In this document: in pieces, positions 43,190-53,081 of the stretch | Position numbering within the stretch: position 1 is the stretch's first letter | How the letters are laid out: each line of letters begins with the position of its first letter | NCBI GenBank assembly: GCA_003194525.1 | Contig: NBIV01000153.1 | Coordinates: 1 to 64,000 of the forward strand | Direction: 5' to 3' | DNA length: 64,000 bases | Origin: Gracilariopsis chorda | Lineage: Eukaryota; Rhodophyta; Florideophyceae; Gracilariales; Gracilariaceae | Translations under genes and position numbers: made by a program | The notes under the pieces: model-generated | Database searches by the model: none | The model's input: only the letters and a program-made list of their open reading frames with translations | Told to the model about the DNA's origin: nothing

Positions 43190-43467
43190 CGCATGAGTTT
43201 GTTTGCAATGTGGCGAGCGATTCCTGGGTTCTCCCCATATGGATCATAGATGTACATGAGGTTGGCGTGGTCGGTGAAGATCGAGGCCTCCTTTCCAGTT
43301 GTAAGGTGGTCCATCCTGCAATTTGCTTCTAGAATGGCGTAGCCTTCCTTTTCCGGGACGCTCCATCTTTCCGACGAACCCTTGAACGCGCCAGAAAGAA
43401 AACACATCGGCTCGTGAGTTTGTTCATTGACTGGCTTGTGTTCTTCCGCCTTGGGCGACTGTTTCAA
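42907..43467 (-). pseudogene. Gypsy RNase H-like region
   Basis: The frame reads F-L-S-G-A-F-K-G-S-S-E-R-W, E-K-E-G-Y-A-I-L-E and I-F-T-D-H-A-N-L, then I-E-H-I-P-G-E-K-N-V-W-A-D-M-L-T-R-W. This is the tether/RNase H pattern of gypsy elements that degrades RNA in the cDNA hybrid. It starts in the frame following the reverse transcriptase and overlaps the integrase frame. Confidence 0.75.
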
Positions 43468-43690
43468 GATGTCTGAACAATGCCTGTTTGAAGCATCTGT
43501 GAAGAGGCACGTTCTGTATCCTTTTTTCGGAAGTGAGAGCTTGGTGGAAGCTCCAAGGGGTGCAAATACCTTGTTGAATGCCTCCCTGTGTCCAGTCTCC
43601 CAGGAATCGCTTATGCAGTTTTTTCCTTACCGCTTTCTTGGTTCGTTTGCCAGCCTTCTTACACGTGTCTTCGAGTAGATCGTGCAGGGG

Positions 43691-44392
43691 TTACACTGTT
43701 TTCGAGTAGTTGGTGATAGAGGACCTCATCCAATTGGTGGCACAAACCAGCTGTCGCAGCTTGCCTCCTATATGTGGTATTCGCATGCTCAGAAAAGCTT
43801 CGATGTTGCGGCGGTCGAATCGCACTCCTTCGCGCGATATGGTCCTCCCGCAAAATTTCACTTCTTTGCAAAAGAAACAGGATTTTGCGGGGTTGACCTT
43901 GAATCCAATATCTTTGCAGATGGTTAGGAATGCTCGAGTATCTGCAAGCAGGTCTTTCTCCGTCTTGGCGTACATCAGAAAGTCGTTGAGCCATTGTAGC
44001 GTGCGCTTCACTTTTTCCGCAAAATATTCGCTCGTGACCGACTGAAAATGGTTCCCGGAGTCCATTCGTCCTTCCAGTGTTCTTGTTGGTGAGTACACTC
44101 CGTCCGGGGTCTGATTGGACATGATTTCCTGCGAAGCATGGTGGAGGGGAATTAGCCAGTAGCCGTGGGTAAAATCTATGTTGGCGAAACATTTGCATCC
44201 GCTGTCGTCCTGCAGCAAATATTCCAAATGCGTCATGGCTGACTGGAGCGGAAGGGTACGTGCGTTTGATCCGCGGATGTTTACTGTGAATCGGAGTGTA
44301 TCCGATCCGGGTTTGGGTATGGCCAGTGCTGGGCTGGCCCAGCGTACGTTAGGCTTTTTGTACACGGCGCCTATCTTTTCTAGCTGCTGCAC
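43691..44392 (-). pseudogene. Gypsy reverse transcriptase with altered catalytic motif
   Basis: A 233-codon open frame reads W-A-S-P-A-L-A-I-P-K-P-G, N-I-D-F-T-H-G-Y-W-L-I-P-L, G-V-Y-S-P-T-R and W-L-N-D-F-L-M-Y-A. It continues with F-K-V-N-P-A-K-S-C-F-F and F-C-G-R-T-I-S. The catalytic W-L-D-D of this RT group has become W-L-N-D, removing the first Asp of the pair. The frame itself is otherwise unbroken across the palm and fingers. Confidence 0.8.
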
Positions 44393-44944
44393 CGTGTGTC
44401 CGATATAAGTTCTTTGATTGGGTGCGTATCGATGCTGGGCGCATCAAAAGGGCTTTTAGTTGTGCCTAAACTTCAGTGACAGTGGTCGAACTTTTGCTGG
44501 AGGTTGCGAGCCGAGTTTGATCCCAAAACAGTCCCGGTGTTCTTCTAACAGATTTCTGAGAGTCTGTGTCCCTTCTTCGGACATCCCATTGCTTGCCGCT
44601 TCTTGAACTGTTTTTTCGATCGCTTGCTGGATGGCCTCTTTTAAGCCGGTACTAGAACTGACATGCAGGCACTCTGGGAGTTCTACTGGGTCGTCGTCGG
44701 CTTCTTGATAACTCAGGCCTCTGAATTGTGATGCGGAGATCCGCGCGGTCTCTGTCATGGGTTCCTTTTCCGATATGCCGTTGATTGATGCGCCTTCCTT
44801 CTATAAGTGTTTTCTGAGGTCGAATCCGATTGCTTTAAGCAGTGGTCTTCATAACAATACTTCGGTCATGTCTTCGTCTGCGATAAGGAACTCTACGTCT
44901 CTTATGCGTATAGGGAGGCCTGTGTTTGGCAGAATGATCGTGAG

Positions 44945-45858
44945 TTAGAGATTGGTCTTACCTGTAGCCGTGGAGGTTCCGTTCTCGTTATTCCCCTTTA
45001 CGGCGGGCACCAACACCATCGGTTTCTCGAAGCGTTGGTACGGGGTATCGGAATGTTTCTCACGGATGGTGGCGAACGCAGTAGACGATCTAGTCGAGAA
45101 GTCTGGTCCTGAGTCTCCCAGGCCAACCTCTGCAATTTCATTCAACAGTATCGAATACCGTCCCTCTTCTTCGTTCGGGATGGTATGTGACACCGAGCGG
45201 ACGGATGAAATTTTTGCGTTCTTTCCACGTTGCTTTTTGTTTCCAAATAGTTTGTCCAGTAGCTCTTGCCGTTTCTCTTTTGATGAATATGCGCATTTGC
45301 TAATCGGATGAATCAAGTCGCATTCATCTTTGTTGAGGCACGGCTTGTTCCATTCCCCTGAGTTCTATTTTTTTTTTTAACGTTTGGGTTCTCTTTCTTT
45401 CCGAAATGGTTGCGGATATAGCGGCTTGTTTTTTGGGCTTTCGCGGGAGGCTCTTGGATACTGTTATTGTATGAGTTCTTAGGTTTGACGCTTTTCTGTT
45501 TTCGTTTATGTTTGGAGGTTGCCGACTGAGCGCCTTGCACCTGATTGGCAAGAGTATATAACCTGTTGGCGAAAAAAGTCAGGTTGCCCTTCTGTTCTGC
45601 TGTCCACATTCCTATCTACTCTCTCAAGTGTTGTTTGAGTTCCGGAGGCTCGACTTTGTTCACCAGTTTTGTCATGAGTTGCTCGCAGCGGTCAGCTTCA
45701 GCGATTACTTTGGATGCGTTGTGTTCTTCGAGTGCAGGTATAATGTCCAGAAGAAACTGCTCTGTGGTCCTAGCTGGATCCCTCGGGAGAATAGTGTACT
45801 TTACTTTCGAGATAGCCTCTTCCACGTGATCGTTTAGGTCTCTGGAGCTATGCGCCAA
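44945..45858 (-). pseudogene. Gypsy gag and protease region
   Basis: The frame 45858-45616 is a gag-like helical segment (L-L-D-I-I-P-A-L-E-E-H). 45609-45313 is Lys/Asn-rich with a C-x5-C-type stretch. 45316-44945 continues with H-P-I-S-K-C and has L-G-D-S-G-P-D-F-S, readable as the D-S-G aspartic protease site. The protease C-terminal half and linker follow at 44940-44456. The pieces abut with small overlaps in different frames. Confidence 0.6.
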
Positions 45859-46187
45859 GCGAGACTCGAACCATTATTTTACCGTCTCTTCAGATTGCCT
45901 CTTCTGCTTTGGAAGCGCCTTCAATCCTTCCTAAAATGCACATGCTATGGAGATGTTTAAGTTTGATGCACTGTCGTATCGAGGCGGCTTTGATTCTCTG
46001 ACTTACGGGCTTACCGGAGTTGATGTTCTCCACAAGTTTCACTTATGCAGAGTAGTTTGTTTCCAAACGAATGAGTCCCGGTTGTGTTGCTTTTTCCAAA
46101 GACGGCGGCGTGATTGTGTTTACCAATTCGTACATCGAAATGCTCACTTTGTAACGTTTCGGTAGTATTTGACGTCTAAAAGCGCCT

Positions 46188-46483
46188 TGTTGTTCGGGTA
46201 CGCTACGCAAGTGAGTGCCGAACGTGTTGCAGTCTGACAGGGAAATTGAACAGGCACAAAAGACCTCAGAAGTCCTACTGAGGCTGCCTCCTCCCTTCAG
46301 AGTTCTGCCTCTGGAGGTTGGCTTTTTATTCTCTACTGCACAACTTCCTGATGGAAGCTATCTACGGCTTCTTGCGTGTGCGTTGCGCTGTCGCCCGCGC
46401 AATTCGGACCGCTCTTCTTCGGGTCCTGTTCTTCTTTTGGAAACGCCTGGTTCCTATTTTGGCAATTGCTCGATTCATCAACA
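46188..46483 (-). repeat. Gypsy 5' LTR (296 bp)
   Basis: Right-hand LTR, 5' with respect to the minus-strand genes. It ends at 46483 followed by the CGTAC duplication (46484-46488) and the rest of the copia LTR. Confidence 0.9.
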
Positions 46484-46488
46484 CGTAC

Positions 46489-46685
46489 GTAGCGCCGAGT
46501 GCGTGTCGATACCGCATTGACTGTTACAGGAGCTGGATCGTTCGGCGGCGGCGTAGATCTTAGAATTGATAGTCTATAAAAGGCGAGCTGCTTGTGCCTT
46601 TTTCACTAGAGGTCGGTGAAGCACGAACAACGGGCCCCACTAGTAAACCTAAGAGTACCTGAATACTATCGTGCTTCACGCTGTG
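46489..46685 (+). repeat. Copia 5' LTR, right part with promoter
   Basis: Matches 51675-51871 of the 3' LTR. It contains TCTATAAAAGGCGAGCTGC (TATA box near 46573) and a GTGAAGCACGAA/TCGTGCTTCAC hairpin downstream, as expected for the transcript start and R region. Similarity to the 3' LTR ends after CACGCTGTG. Confidence 0.85.
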
Positions 46686-46711
46686 CATGTAAAACTGATT
46701 ATTTCATAGTT

Positions 46712-47413
46712 ATGGACCAAGAAAGCCCCAATCTACCGTCCAGACCGCGCTTCTCGTGGGACATCCGTACCATTCCGTGGACGGATGATCCTGGAAATCA
46801 GAAGCAGTATGCGGATGCAGTTTTGTTTTGGCAGGCATTACAAGATACTCTTGCAGACTCGAACGGCAAGAAAGTGGCTAAGGCAGCTCGAGGAATTACG
46901 CTGCAATCTCAGTTACATGGCCGCGCAAGAGATCTTTGCAAAGCTATCCCTGAGGATAAAATTAGCTCAGAAAAGGGTGCAAAGGCAAACTTCAAGGTTC
47001 TGTATAAAAGCGATCCGCTTGCTGTGGTGTCAGACGTATTTCAGGACTTCGTATCACTGATGAATAGTAAGACGACCCACAACGAGAGTTTTAAGAACTT
47101 CGAATCCAGGTTTCAGGCACAGGTTTCTCGGTTAAACGCGCATGGATCTGAAGCCAAACTGCCGGACGCTCTTGTTGCATTTGCGCTTCTCGCGAACGCA
47201 GACGTGAACAACAACCTAAGAGTGTCAATGCTAGCCAATGCCGCTCCCAGGGACTCCGCGCTTGAGTCAACTGCAACTGGCAGTGACTACCTCAAGGCCG
47301 TTTCGTACGACGCGATCGCATCCGTTCTGAGGCAATGCGACAAGATTAGGGCCCAAACTGGAGAGTCGTCTTCAGGGTCAATCTCTAGCAATTCAGCGCA
47401 CTACACGTCGTAG
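46712..47413 (+). CDS. Copia gag-like protein
   Basis: ATG at 46712, only about 25 bp after the LTR end, opens M-D-Q-E-S-P-N-L-P and runs 233 codons to TAG. It is a helical, polar protein with W-Q-A-L-Q-D-T-L, L-H-G-R-A-R-D-L-C and F-E-S-R-F-Q-A-Q-V-S-R-L, matching the overall pattern of gag capsids in GalEa-type elements. It would form the particle. The frame is intact, but the zinc knuckle that should follow is read only after a frame change, so the polyprotein is interrupted here, by mutation or by programmed shifting. Confidence 0.65.
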   Translation: MDQESPNLPSRPRFSWDIRTIPWTDDPGNQKQYADAVLFWQALQDTLADSNGKKVAKAARGITLQSQLHGRARDLCKAIPEDKISSEKGAKANFKVLYKSDPLAVVSDVFQDFVSLMNSKTTHNESFKNFESRFQAQVSRLNAHGSEAKLPDALVAFALLANADVNNNLRVSMLANAAPRDSALESTATGSDYLKAVSYDAIASVLRQCDKIRAQTGESSSGSISSNSAHYTS

Positions 47414-48070
47414 CGATCTGGGGCGTCAGGATCGGGCCAAAGGACAGTGGTGGTTCCCGCAGAACCCCGGAACAGCTCGCTAAGCTGAAGGCGAGGACAC
47501 TGTGTCACCGTTGCAAAACCTACGGGCACTGGAAGAGGGACCATAACGAGGACGGATCCTTCAAACCTGGAGCGAAGTCCTACGACGCGCCTCTCACCGG
47601 AGATATCTCCAACAAGAATGTACTGGCATTCAACATGGTTACGCTTGGCGAAGTCGATCCTACCGAAGTCACGATCAAGAATGTCGCTGGACCTCTCCTG
47701 GACGACGGAGCACCCTACATTGGCATTAGATCCACTGAGTTGAAGCCGAAAGCCAAGTTGGTTTGTCCTGAATGGCACGGAAAACTAGATCCCATACCCC
47801 CGTCAGTGACAGACCAACCCTACTGGCAGTACAGCAGAGGAGAGCACAGTAGTGTGGCTAAGAAGGTACTTGGCTCCGTCGTATTCGCAGAAAAGACGGA
47901 CCGAGGAGGCATCGTGCAGATCAGGCATTTGGTCATCGACAATAGGACGAAACGTGACGACCTACTGCAACATACTGCACGCGAACGAGATCAAGCTGGC
48001 CCTACCACTCGAAGCTAGTGGAAGGTCAGAAGGCAGTACTACTCTAGTGGATAAGGCATGCACACTTATT
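47414..48070 (+). pseudogene. Copia zinc knuckle and D-D-G-A-P protease
   Basis: In the +1 frame relative to gag the sequence reads C-H-R-C-K-T-Y-G-H-W-K-R-D-H, a nucleocapsid knuckle with a final His instead of Cys. It goes on to G-P-L-L-D-D-G-A-P-Y-I-G-I, the unusual protease active site of this group, then P-Y-W-Q-Y-S-R-G-E-H-S-S and L-G-S-V. The frame closes near 48016, where another shift follows. The protease would cut Gag-Pol. Confidence 0.7.
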
Positions 48071-48255
48071 TCCCCCACTCCGCTTTCACGTTCCGAGCCA
48101 GCCATCTGACTAGCGAGCACAAGAGCACGTTGTTCTGTGCATCAGGGCATAGAGAGAGAGGCAATGTCAACAAACAGTGGAAAGACTTGAAGAAGATAGT
48201 AGACAAGGTGCGCAAACCCTGCGGTCACTGAACATACTCTGACATCAAGGTTCTC

Positions 48256-49367
48256 TTGGAGAGGAACATGCTTTGGAACAGACAGGAGGACAAGTATCTC
48301 CAGTCGGTGCTCGAGAAATCCATATCTTACCACACCACCGCGAGGCCGAAAAGTACCAGGAAGGTATCCTTGAGTGCAATGACCAGATCGTTTAACGACG
48401 TCGTGTGCGTAGATCATATGTTTCTCGACCAGTACAGTGTGATGAATGTCATGGATGCCGCCTCGCGGTATTCCGTTAGAGCTGTGGTAGATGATACCTC
48501 CATGCAACAAGCCATCTTAGTATTAGATGGGCACTGGATTACACCCTTCTGGACTCCAAAGACAGTAGTCTACGACAGGGCATTCAAGAACAGTACCTTT
48601 ATGAAGTACCTACACGACCAGAACATTGAGACCAGACTACTACCGCCACGTGGTCACAGTAATAATTTTCTGGAATTGAAGCATCGAGTCATCAGGGATG
48701 TCTTTTTGCGACTCAAGGAGGCACACGACAGAGACACCGAAGATTGAGTGAACAGGCTAGACATTCAACTGGAAATCGGGGTATCGAACGATCTTTACGG
48801 CAGCGAAGTTCTGTCAGCAGAAGAGCTGGCCAAGGGCTATGCTCGACCGTTTGAGGCTGGAGCGATCCCATAATTGCTGCCTCAACATCTTGTCGACGCT
48901 TACCAGACACTGCTGGCCAAACGCAAACTCACCCTCATTCTCCGTCGAAGACCATCCAAGAACCCTCTATAGCTGTTGGAGATATGGTCCAGATATTTGT
49001 CAAGGCACATCACGAAAAAAGGGGCAAGTGGTCTCAGAACATGCTTGTATTGGCGTATGATATCACAAATCGCACTGTAACCGTCCCAGGATCCAAGTGG
49101 CGGACGGTAAGCGCGGCAATTGAGGACGTCAGAACCGCTGTATGCGAGAATGAGCTAGCTACCGCTGTGCCAGATGCAATAAACGAGATAGATAGAAACG
49201 TAGACGGGATTGTAGACCTATTAGAAAGCGAAGCGCATTGTAACGATGAAGATACAAGCGATCACCCCGCAGGAACCCGTGCAGTCAGCGACGAAGAATT
49301 GGACTGTATTGCACCAAACGTATCGAAGGTAGGCGACCGGATCGAGGTGTACTGACCGCTGGAAAAG
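48256..49367 (+). pseudogene. Copia integrase, with stops
   Basis: The core frame 48256-48747 reads V-C-V-D-H-M-F-L-D, V-M-D-A-A-S-R-Y-S, V-V-Y-D-R-A-F-K-N-S and P-R-G-H-S-N-N-F-L-E, so the D-D-E residues are present. The same gene continues with L-S-A-E-E-L-A-K-G-Y and, at 48984-49355, a C-terminal region (G-D-M-V-Q-I-F-V-K, W-R-T-V) ending G-D-R-I-E-V-Y followed by TGA. Past that stop the frame would run into a Tudor-like D-K-x-F-Y module that resumes at 49605, after the 237-bp insert. Confidence 0.75.
49353..49367. repeat. 15-bp target duplication, left copy
   Basis: TGACCGCTGGAAAAG; the right copy TGACCGCTGGATAAG is at 49605-49619, 14 of 15 identical. The copies enclose the 237-bp insert. 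Confidence 0.75.
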
Positions 49368-49604
49368 TGTAACACAGAAGACAGCCTACAAGCCAAGTCA
49401 CGTCTGAACACCGTGATCGGCTTGTAGCTGTCATGTTCACAGACAGTAGCTAGCTTGTAGCTGTCATGTTCACAGACAGTAGCTAGCTTGTAGCGTAGTC
49501 ATAGAAGTCTCCAGACTGCTACAAGACCTGTATAAAATGAGCGTCAGCTGACCTTCCCCTTCATTTGGAGAAGGTCAGACCTTATTCACCATCACTTTAT
49601 TACA
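49368..49604. mobile_element. 237-bp LTR-like insert in copia pol
   Basis: Begins TGTAACACAG and ends CTTTATTACA (TGTAA/TTACA inverted ends). It holds a 33-bp repeat twice plus part of a third (from 49420, 49453, 49486), a TATA box (CTGTATAAAATG near 49530) and a CTGACCTTC/GAAGGTCAG hairpin. This is the layout of an LTR, but the flanking duplication is 15 bp. Removing the insert and one flank rejoins the copia reading frame. Confidence 0.7.
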
Positions 49605-51466
49605 TGACCGCTGGATAAGCAGTTTTACGAAGAGGAAGTGGAGCATCACGATAAGAAGACCGGGGAATATTCCGTGCACTACACCGACGGCGACAAAGAG
49701 AAGTTAAGACTACAGGACGAAGTGTGGAAGGATGTCAGGCACACCCCAACCGAAGCACAGCCCGGTACCGCGAGCACCAATGACCAGGAAGAGGACAGTA
49801 TCGCAGCAGGGGAAGTGCAGTTATCACCGGGGCAGGAACTGCAGAGTTCTGAGAAGGACCTCATCGAGAAGTACTATGAAGCCTTTGGACATGGGGAGTT
49901 TATGTTACAACAGGCTCATGGCCTACCGCCGTATGCAACCTAGAATGCGTACAGTAAGGAAGAGCAATCATTCAAAAAGATTGTTCAGGACGTAGCTGTG
50001 TCTCAAGTCTCGAAGGACTCGAACATAGTTACGAGTCATGTCTTTTATAAGGTGAAACGATGCGATGACGACTCCCTGAAACTGAAGGCACTGATAGCAG
50101 TGCATGGGAACAAAGATCGCGACAAAAGCACCCTCAAGACTGACTCCGAATGTGTCCGCCAGTTGGTATTCGACTCTTGCTATCACTTGCAACCATATTT
50201 TAGTGGACACTGGCTAACATCGATTTCAAGAGCACTTTCTTGCAAACGAGAGCCATGAGAGACGTGTATGTAGTCCCCCCGCGTAAATGCAAGACTCGAT
50301 ATAGACATTTTTGGCTATTAATTTCAGCGGCTTATGGTTTGGCTAATGCCTGAGCAAAGTGGCAGCAATTAAGCGCCGATGTGCTGCGTGGGTTTGGATT
50401 CTTACAATCTGTGCAAGTGCCACAGCTGTTCTACCACAAGTTGTATAGAAGGCTAGATGTTGTTGCCGTGAAAGTAGTGGACGACATTTTGTTCGGTGGA
50501 AACAGAACAAAGGTATCTGAAGTAATCGAGAAGATCGGGCAACGCTACAGACTTGGTACGATTGTTTATAGTCCAGATAATATTCAGTTCTACGGACCTA
50601 TGATCACACAACACGAGAACAAGACTATCTCCATCGACGGTGACGAGAAGATGCAAGGGTATCAAGCACTCATCATCAGCCGCATGACAAGGAAGGAACA
50701 AGAGAGTCTTCTAATAGAATTGAGCTCGCTTCGTTCAGGTCTCCTAACAGCTGTCTCGGTTGCTTGAGCGTGGCTGCGTCTCCGTTTTGCGCGTTTGCCG
50801 CCAGCTTTCTTCAACAGAAAGGTCCATCGCCTCGAGTTAATGACATGGTCACGGAGATGAACCTACTGAAGAATTTGAAGAAGAAGGGGACCTCGCTATC
50901 GTTCGTCAGACCGCTCAGGCAGAAGGAATACAAGGTGTCAGTCGTTCTGTTCTCCAACACAAGTCGTACAGATGACTACAGACACTTGGGATATGTGGCA
51001 GGGCTAATGTTTGGAGACCTGAAAGAAGACTCCGTCATACACGTCGTAGCTTGGAGCACACAAGTCTCAGAGGCCAGTGAAATCCATCGGATCAGCCGAA
51101 ACGCTCGCTGCAGGAGAAGCCATTGATGAAGTGAAAATGCTGGCAGCGGCGTATCATAATTTACTTGGCATTGAAATTGGACTATGGATTGTGGTTGACT
51201 TGAAAGATCTGTATGGCACGTTGACCACTTGCAGAAATGCGGTGAATCGTTCAATGCGTGGCGACGTCTCTGTTATTAGATACGAATTCGAGACGGGCAA
51301 CATCGAAAGCATGCTCTGGATCCCTGGTCGCTTGAACTGCGCCGACCCCTTGACTACGAACGACACTCCAATGTACGGCAGTTTGGAATTGATGCTCTAC
51401 GACGGAAAGATATCCTTGGAATTCCGTCAGGCAATAGCTAGCAGCTCCAACACATCGACTGGGTAA
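49605..51466 (+). pseudogene. Copia reverse transcriptase and RNase H, with stops
   Basis: After the insert the frame reads P-L-D-K-Q-F-Y-E-E-E-V and Y-T-D-G-D (Tudor-like), an acidic linker and, after TAG near 49942, the reverse transcriptase: T-S-H-V-F-Y-K-V-K, A-Y-G-L-A-N-A with TGA, V-P-Q-L-F-Y, and the catalytic K-V-V-D-D-I-L-F, which is intact. RNase H follows: A-S-P-F-C-A-F-A-A-S, G-D-L-K-E-D-S-V-I-H, V-V-D-L-K-D-L-Y-G-T-L and W-I-P-G-R-L-N-C-A-D. Several stops and shifts exclude a working protein. Confidence 0.8.
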
Positions 51467-51496
51467 TTAGAACTCATAGAGGGATCAGTATGGAAT

Positions 51497-51871
51497 TGTA
51501 GTGCCGAGTATGGCTGATGGCGGACTGACAGACATTGCAAGGAGACACTGTCATTGTGAGGTGCACAGCATGGCCCGACACTACCAGCGTGCCGACAGAC
51601 AACGCAAGGAGACAGTGTCTCTGTCAGGCGCGCGCCATGATCCGACGAAGCAAGTGACAATGGTAGAGTCGTACGTAACGCCTAATGCGTGGCGATACCG
51701 CATTGACTGTTACAGGAGCTGGATCTTTCGGCGGCGGAGTAGATCTTAGAATGGACAGCCTATAAAAGGCGAGCTGCTTGTGCCTTGTTCACTAGAGGTC
51801 GGTGAAGCACGAACAACGGGCCCCACCAGTAAACCTAAGAGTATCTGAATACTATCGTGCTTCACGCTGTG
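51497..51871 (+). repeat. Copia 3' LTR (375 bp)
   Basis: Full-length counterpart of the split 5' LTR, with the same TATA box and downstream hairpin. A purine-rich GAGGGATCAG tract lies just before it and could prime plus-strand synthesis. Confidence 0.85.
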
Positions 51872-51959
51872 AGTCTTTCACAATACTTCTCTTAGTTGAC
51901 CTAGGCTTACGGCAACTCTCACCCAAGCTTTCTGTCTCGGCCTTGTTCCCACTCAAAAG

Positions 51960-52682
51960 ACGTCTACATGTCGCCCATGTGTACCCTATACCCAACTATG
52001 GCTGGCAATGTTTTTGTGGTTCAAATTCCTTCTACCACAAACCAGTACTACAAAACTGGTCGATTCTTCGTTGCACATTTTAGTTCTTTTTGGTAAGGCC
52101 GTCAGCCAAATTTCGATTTCCTTAGATCCAGATGCGCTTTTCAAGGTCTCCAGACTCAACAATGTTCTGAATACGTTGTATGGTGGACCTCAATCGGTAC
52201 TCATGTCCTTCGTGTAGTGTAGTTATGGTGTCTCATATTGCTTTCGAGTCCACCACCATCTCATGTGTTATTCAAAACCTGTTGAACATGAAAAACATGG
52301 CGTTCCTGACTTAGAATCCTCTGTCATCCGCAAATGTGCGTGCCAAAACTTCCGCACCATAGGCTGAGCATGAGATTCTCTTCTGCGTAGGACTCAACCA
52401 ATCGATAGTATGGAATACTATTACATCTATAGTGGTATCCTTGAAAAATTTTAGCATTCCTGATTGTCCGTATCTTCTTTCTTTTCCTGCGTGTGAAGCA
52501 TCTGAGAACGTGACTATGACAGCGCTCTGTACTCGTAATGGCCTTACAAATTTGCACATTGATATCGCTATCGATCCGTGTTTGTCTCGGTGAGTCTCGC
52601 ATTTGCTGAAAATGATCTTCTGATCCACGACCGCCTTTTCGTTTACAAACTGCTTATCTATGTTCTCCATGAAATTTTTCAT
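51960..52682 (-). pseudogene. RNase H end of another retrotransposon
   Basis: A minus-strand frame from 52682 reads V-T-F-S-D-A-S-H-A-G-K, Y-G-Q-S-G-M-L and I-D-W-L-S-P-T-Q-K-R-I-S-C-S-A-Y-G-A-E-V-L-A-R. After the TAA at 52313-52311 the same frame continues with V-V-D-S-K-A-I, D-T-I-T-T-L-H-E-G-H-E-Y-R-L-R, W-I and N-L-A-D-G-L-T-K-K-N. This is a retrotransposon RNase H with its C-terminal tail, different from the copia element beside it and in the opposite direction. It has at least five in-frame stops. The rest of pol is absent. Confidence 0.7.
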
Positions 52683-53035
52683 CTGCTAAACGCTTCGGCC
52701 GGAAGAAAATCGTCGTCGGTGAGCTTCGCGGCTATCATGACAGCGTTCTTGGCGACAGTTACAAGCTCGAAGATTCCGGTGGCGCCAAAGGCTGCGTCGC
52801 ATACGCTGCGAGTAGGTGTTGAACGGCATTGACTGGAAGCCCGAGAATGGACATGGTTAGCGTGGAGGTGACGAGCAGCTTCGATAGCGTGCGCTGGCTG
52901 CTCTAGTGTTTGGGATAAGACCGACATGTCGCTGGCGTCGCCAGAGGTGAGGGCTTCCTCTGCATGGATGCCGTCTTCGTGCGAGCGGACTTTCGAGTTG
53001 GAGAGCCTCAGTGAAACAGCAGCATGCCTGTACAA
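52679..53035 (-). other. Open frame of 118 aa, unknown
   Basis: A Ser/Ala/His-rich frame with D-A-A-F-G-A-T-G-I-F-E-L-V-T-V-A-K-N-A. No family recognised. It lies between the retroelement relic and the end of the metallophosphoesterase gene and may be chance. Confidence 0.2.
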
Positions 53036-53081
53036 GGAAGGCTGATGTTACGGCCAGAAGTGAGCAAACAAGTCTCTCTTT

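Larger units (their letters stand above)
41191..46483 (-). mobile_element. Chromodomain Ty3/gypsy retrotransposon, complete with both LTRs
   Basis: Both LTRs are 296 bp (41191-41486 and 46188-46483), start TGTTGTTCGG, end ATCAACA and differ at roughly a dozen positions. The element is flanked by CGTAC duplications inside the copia 5' LTR. Genes run on the minus strand: gag (45858-45313), protease (about 45316-44945), linker (44758-44456), reverse transcriptase (44392-43691), RNase H (43467-42907), integrase (43189-42263) and a chromodomain-like C-terminus (41913 to about 41560). All parts have stops or shifts, so it is inactive. The LTR divergence means it is not very recent, and it must be younger than the copia element it interrupts. 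Confidence 0.9.
41013..51871 (+). mobile_element. GalEa-like Ty1/copia retrotransposon carrying nested insertions
   Basis: Without its insertions the element is about 5.3 kb: 375-bp LTRs (41013-41190 joined to 46489-46685, and 51497-51871), then plus-strand gag, zinc knuckle, protease, integrase and reverse transcriptase-RNase H. IN before RT is the Ty1/copia order. The D-D-G-A-P protease and the style of integrase and RNase H recall the GalEa/PyRE1 group known from crustaceans and red algae. Several in-frame stops and one frame change between gag and protease make it non-autonomous. A gypsy element sits in the 5' LTR and a 237-bp insert in pol. Confidence 0.85.
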
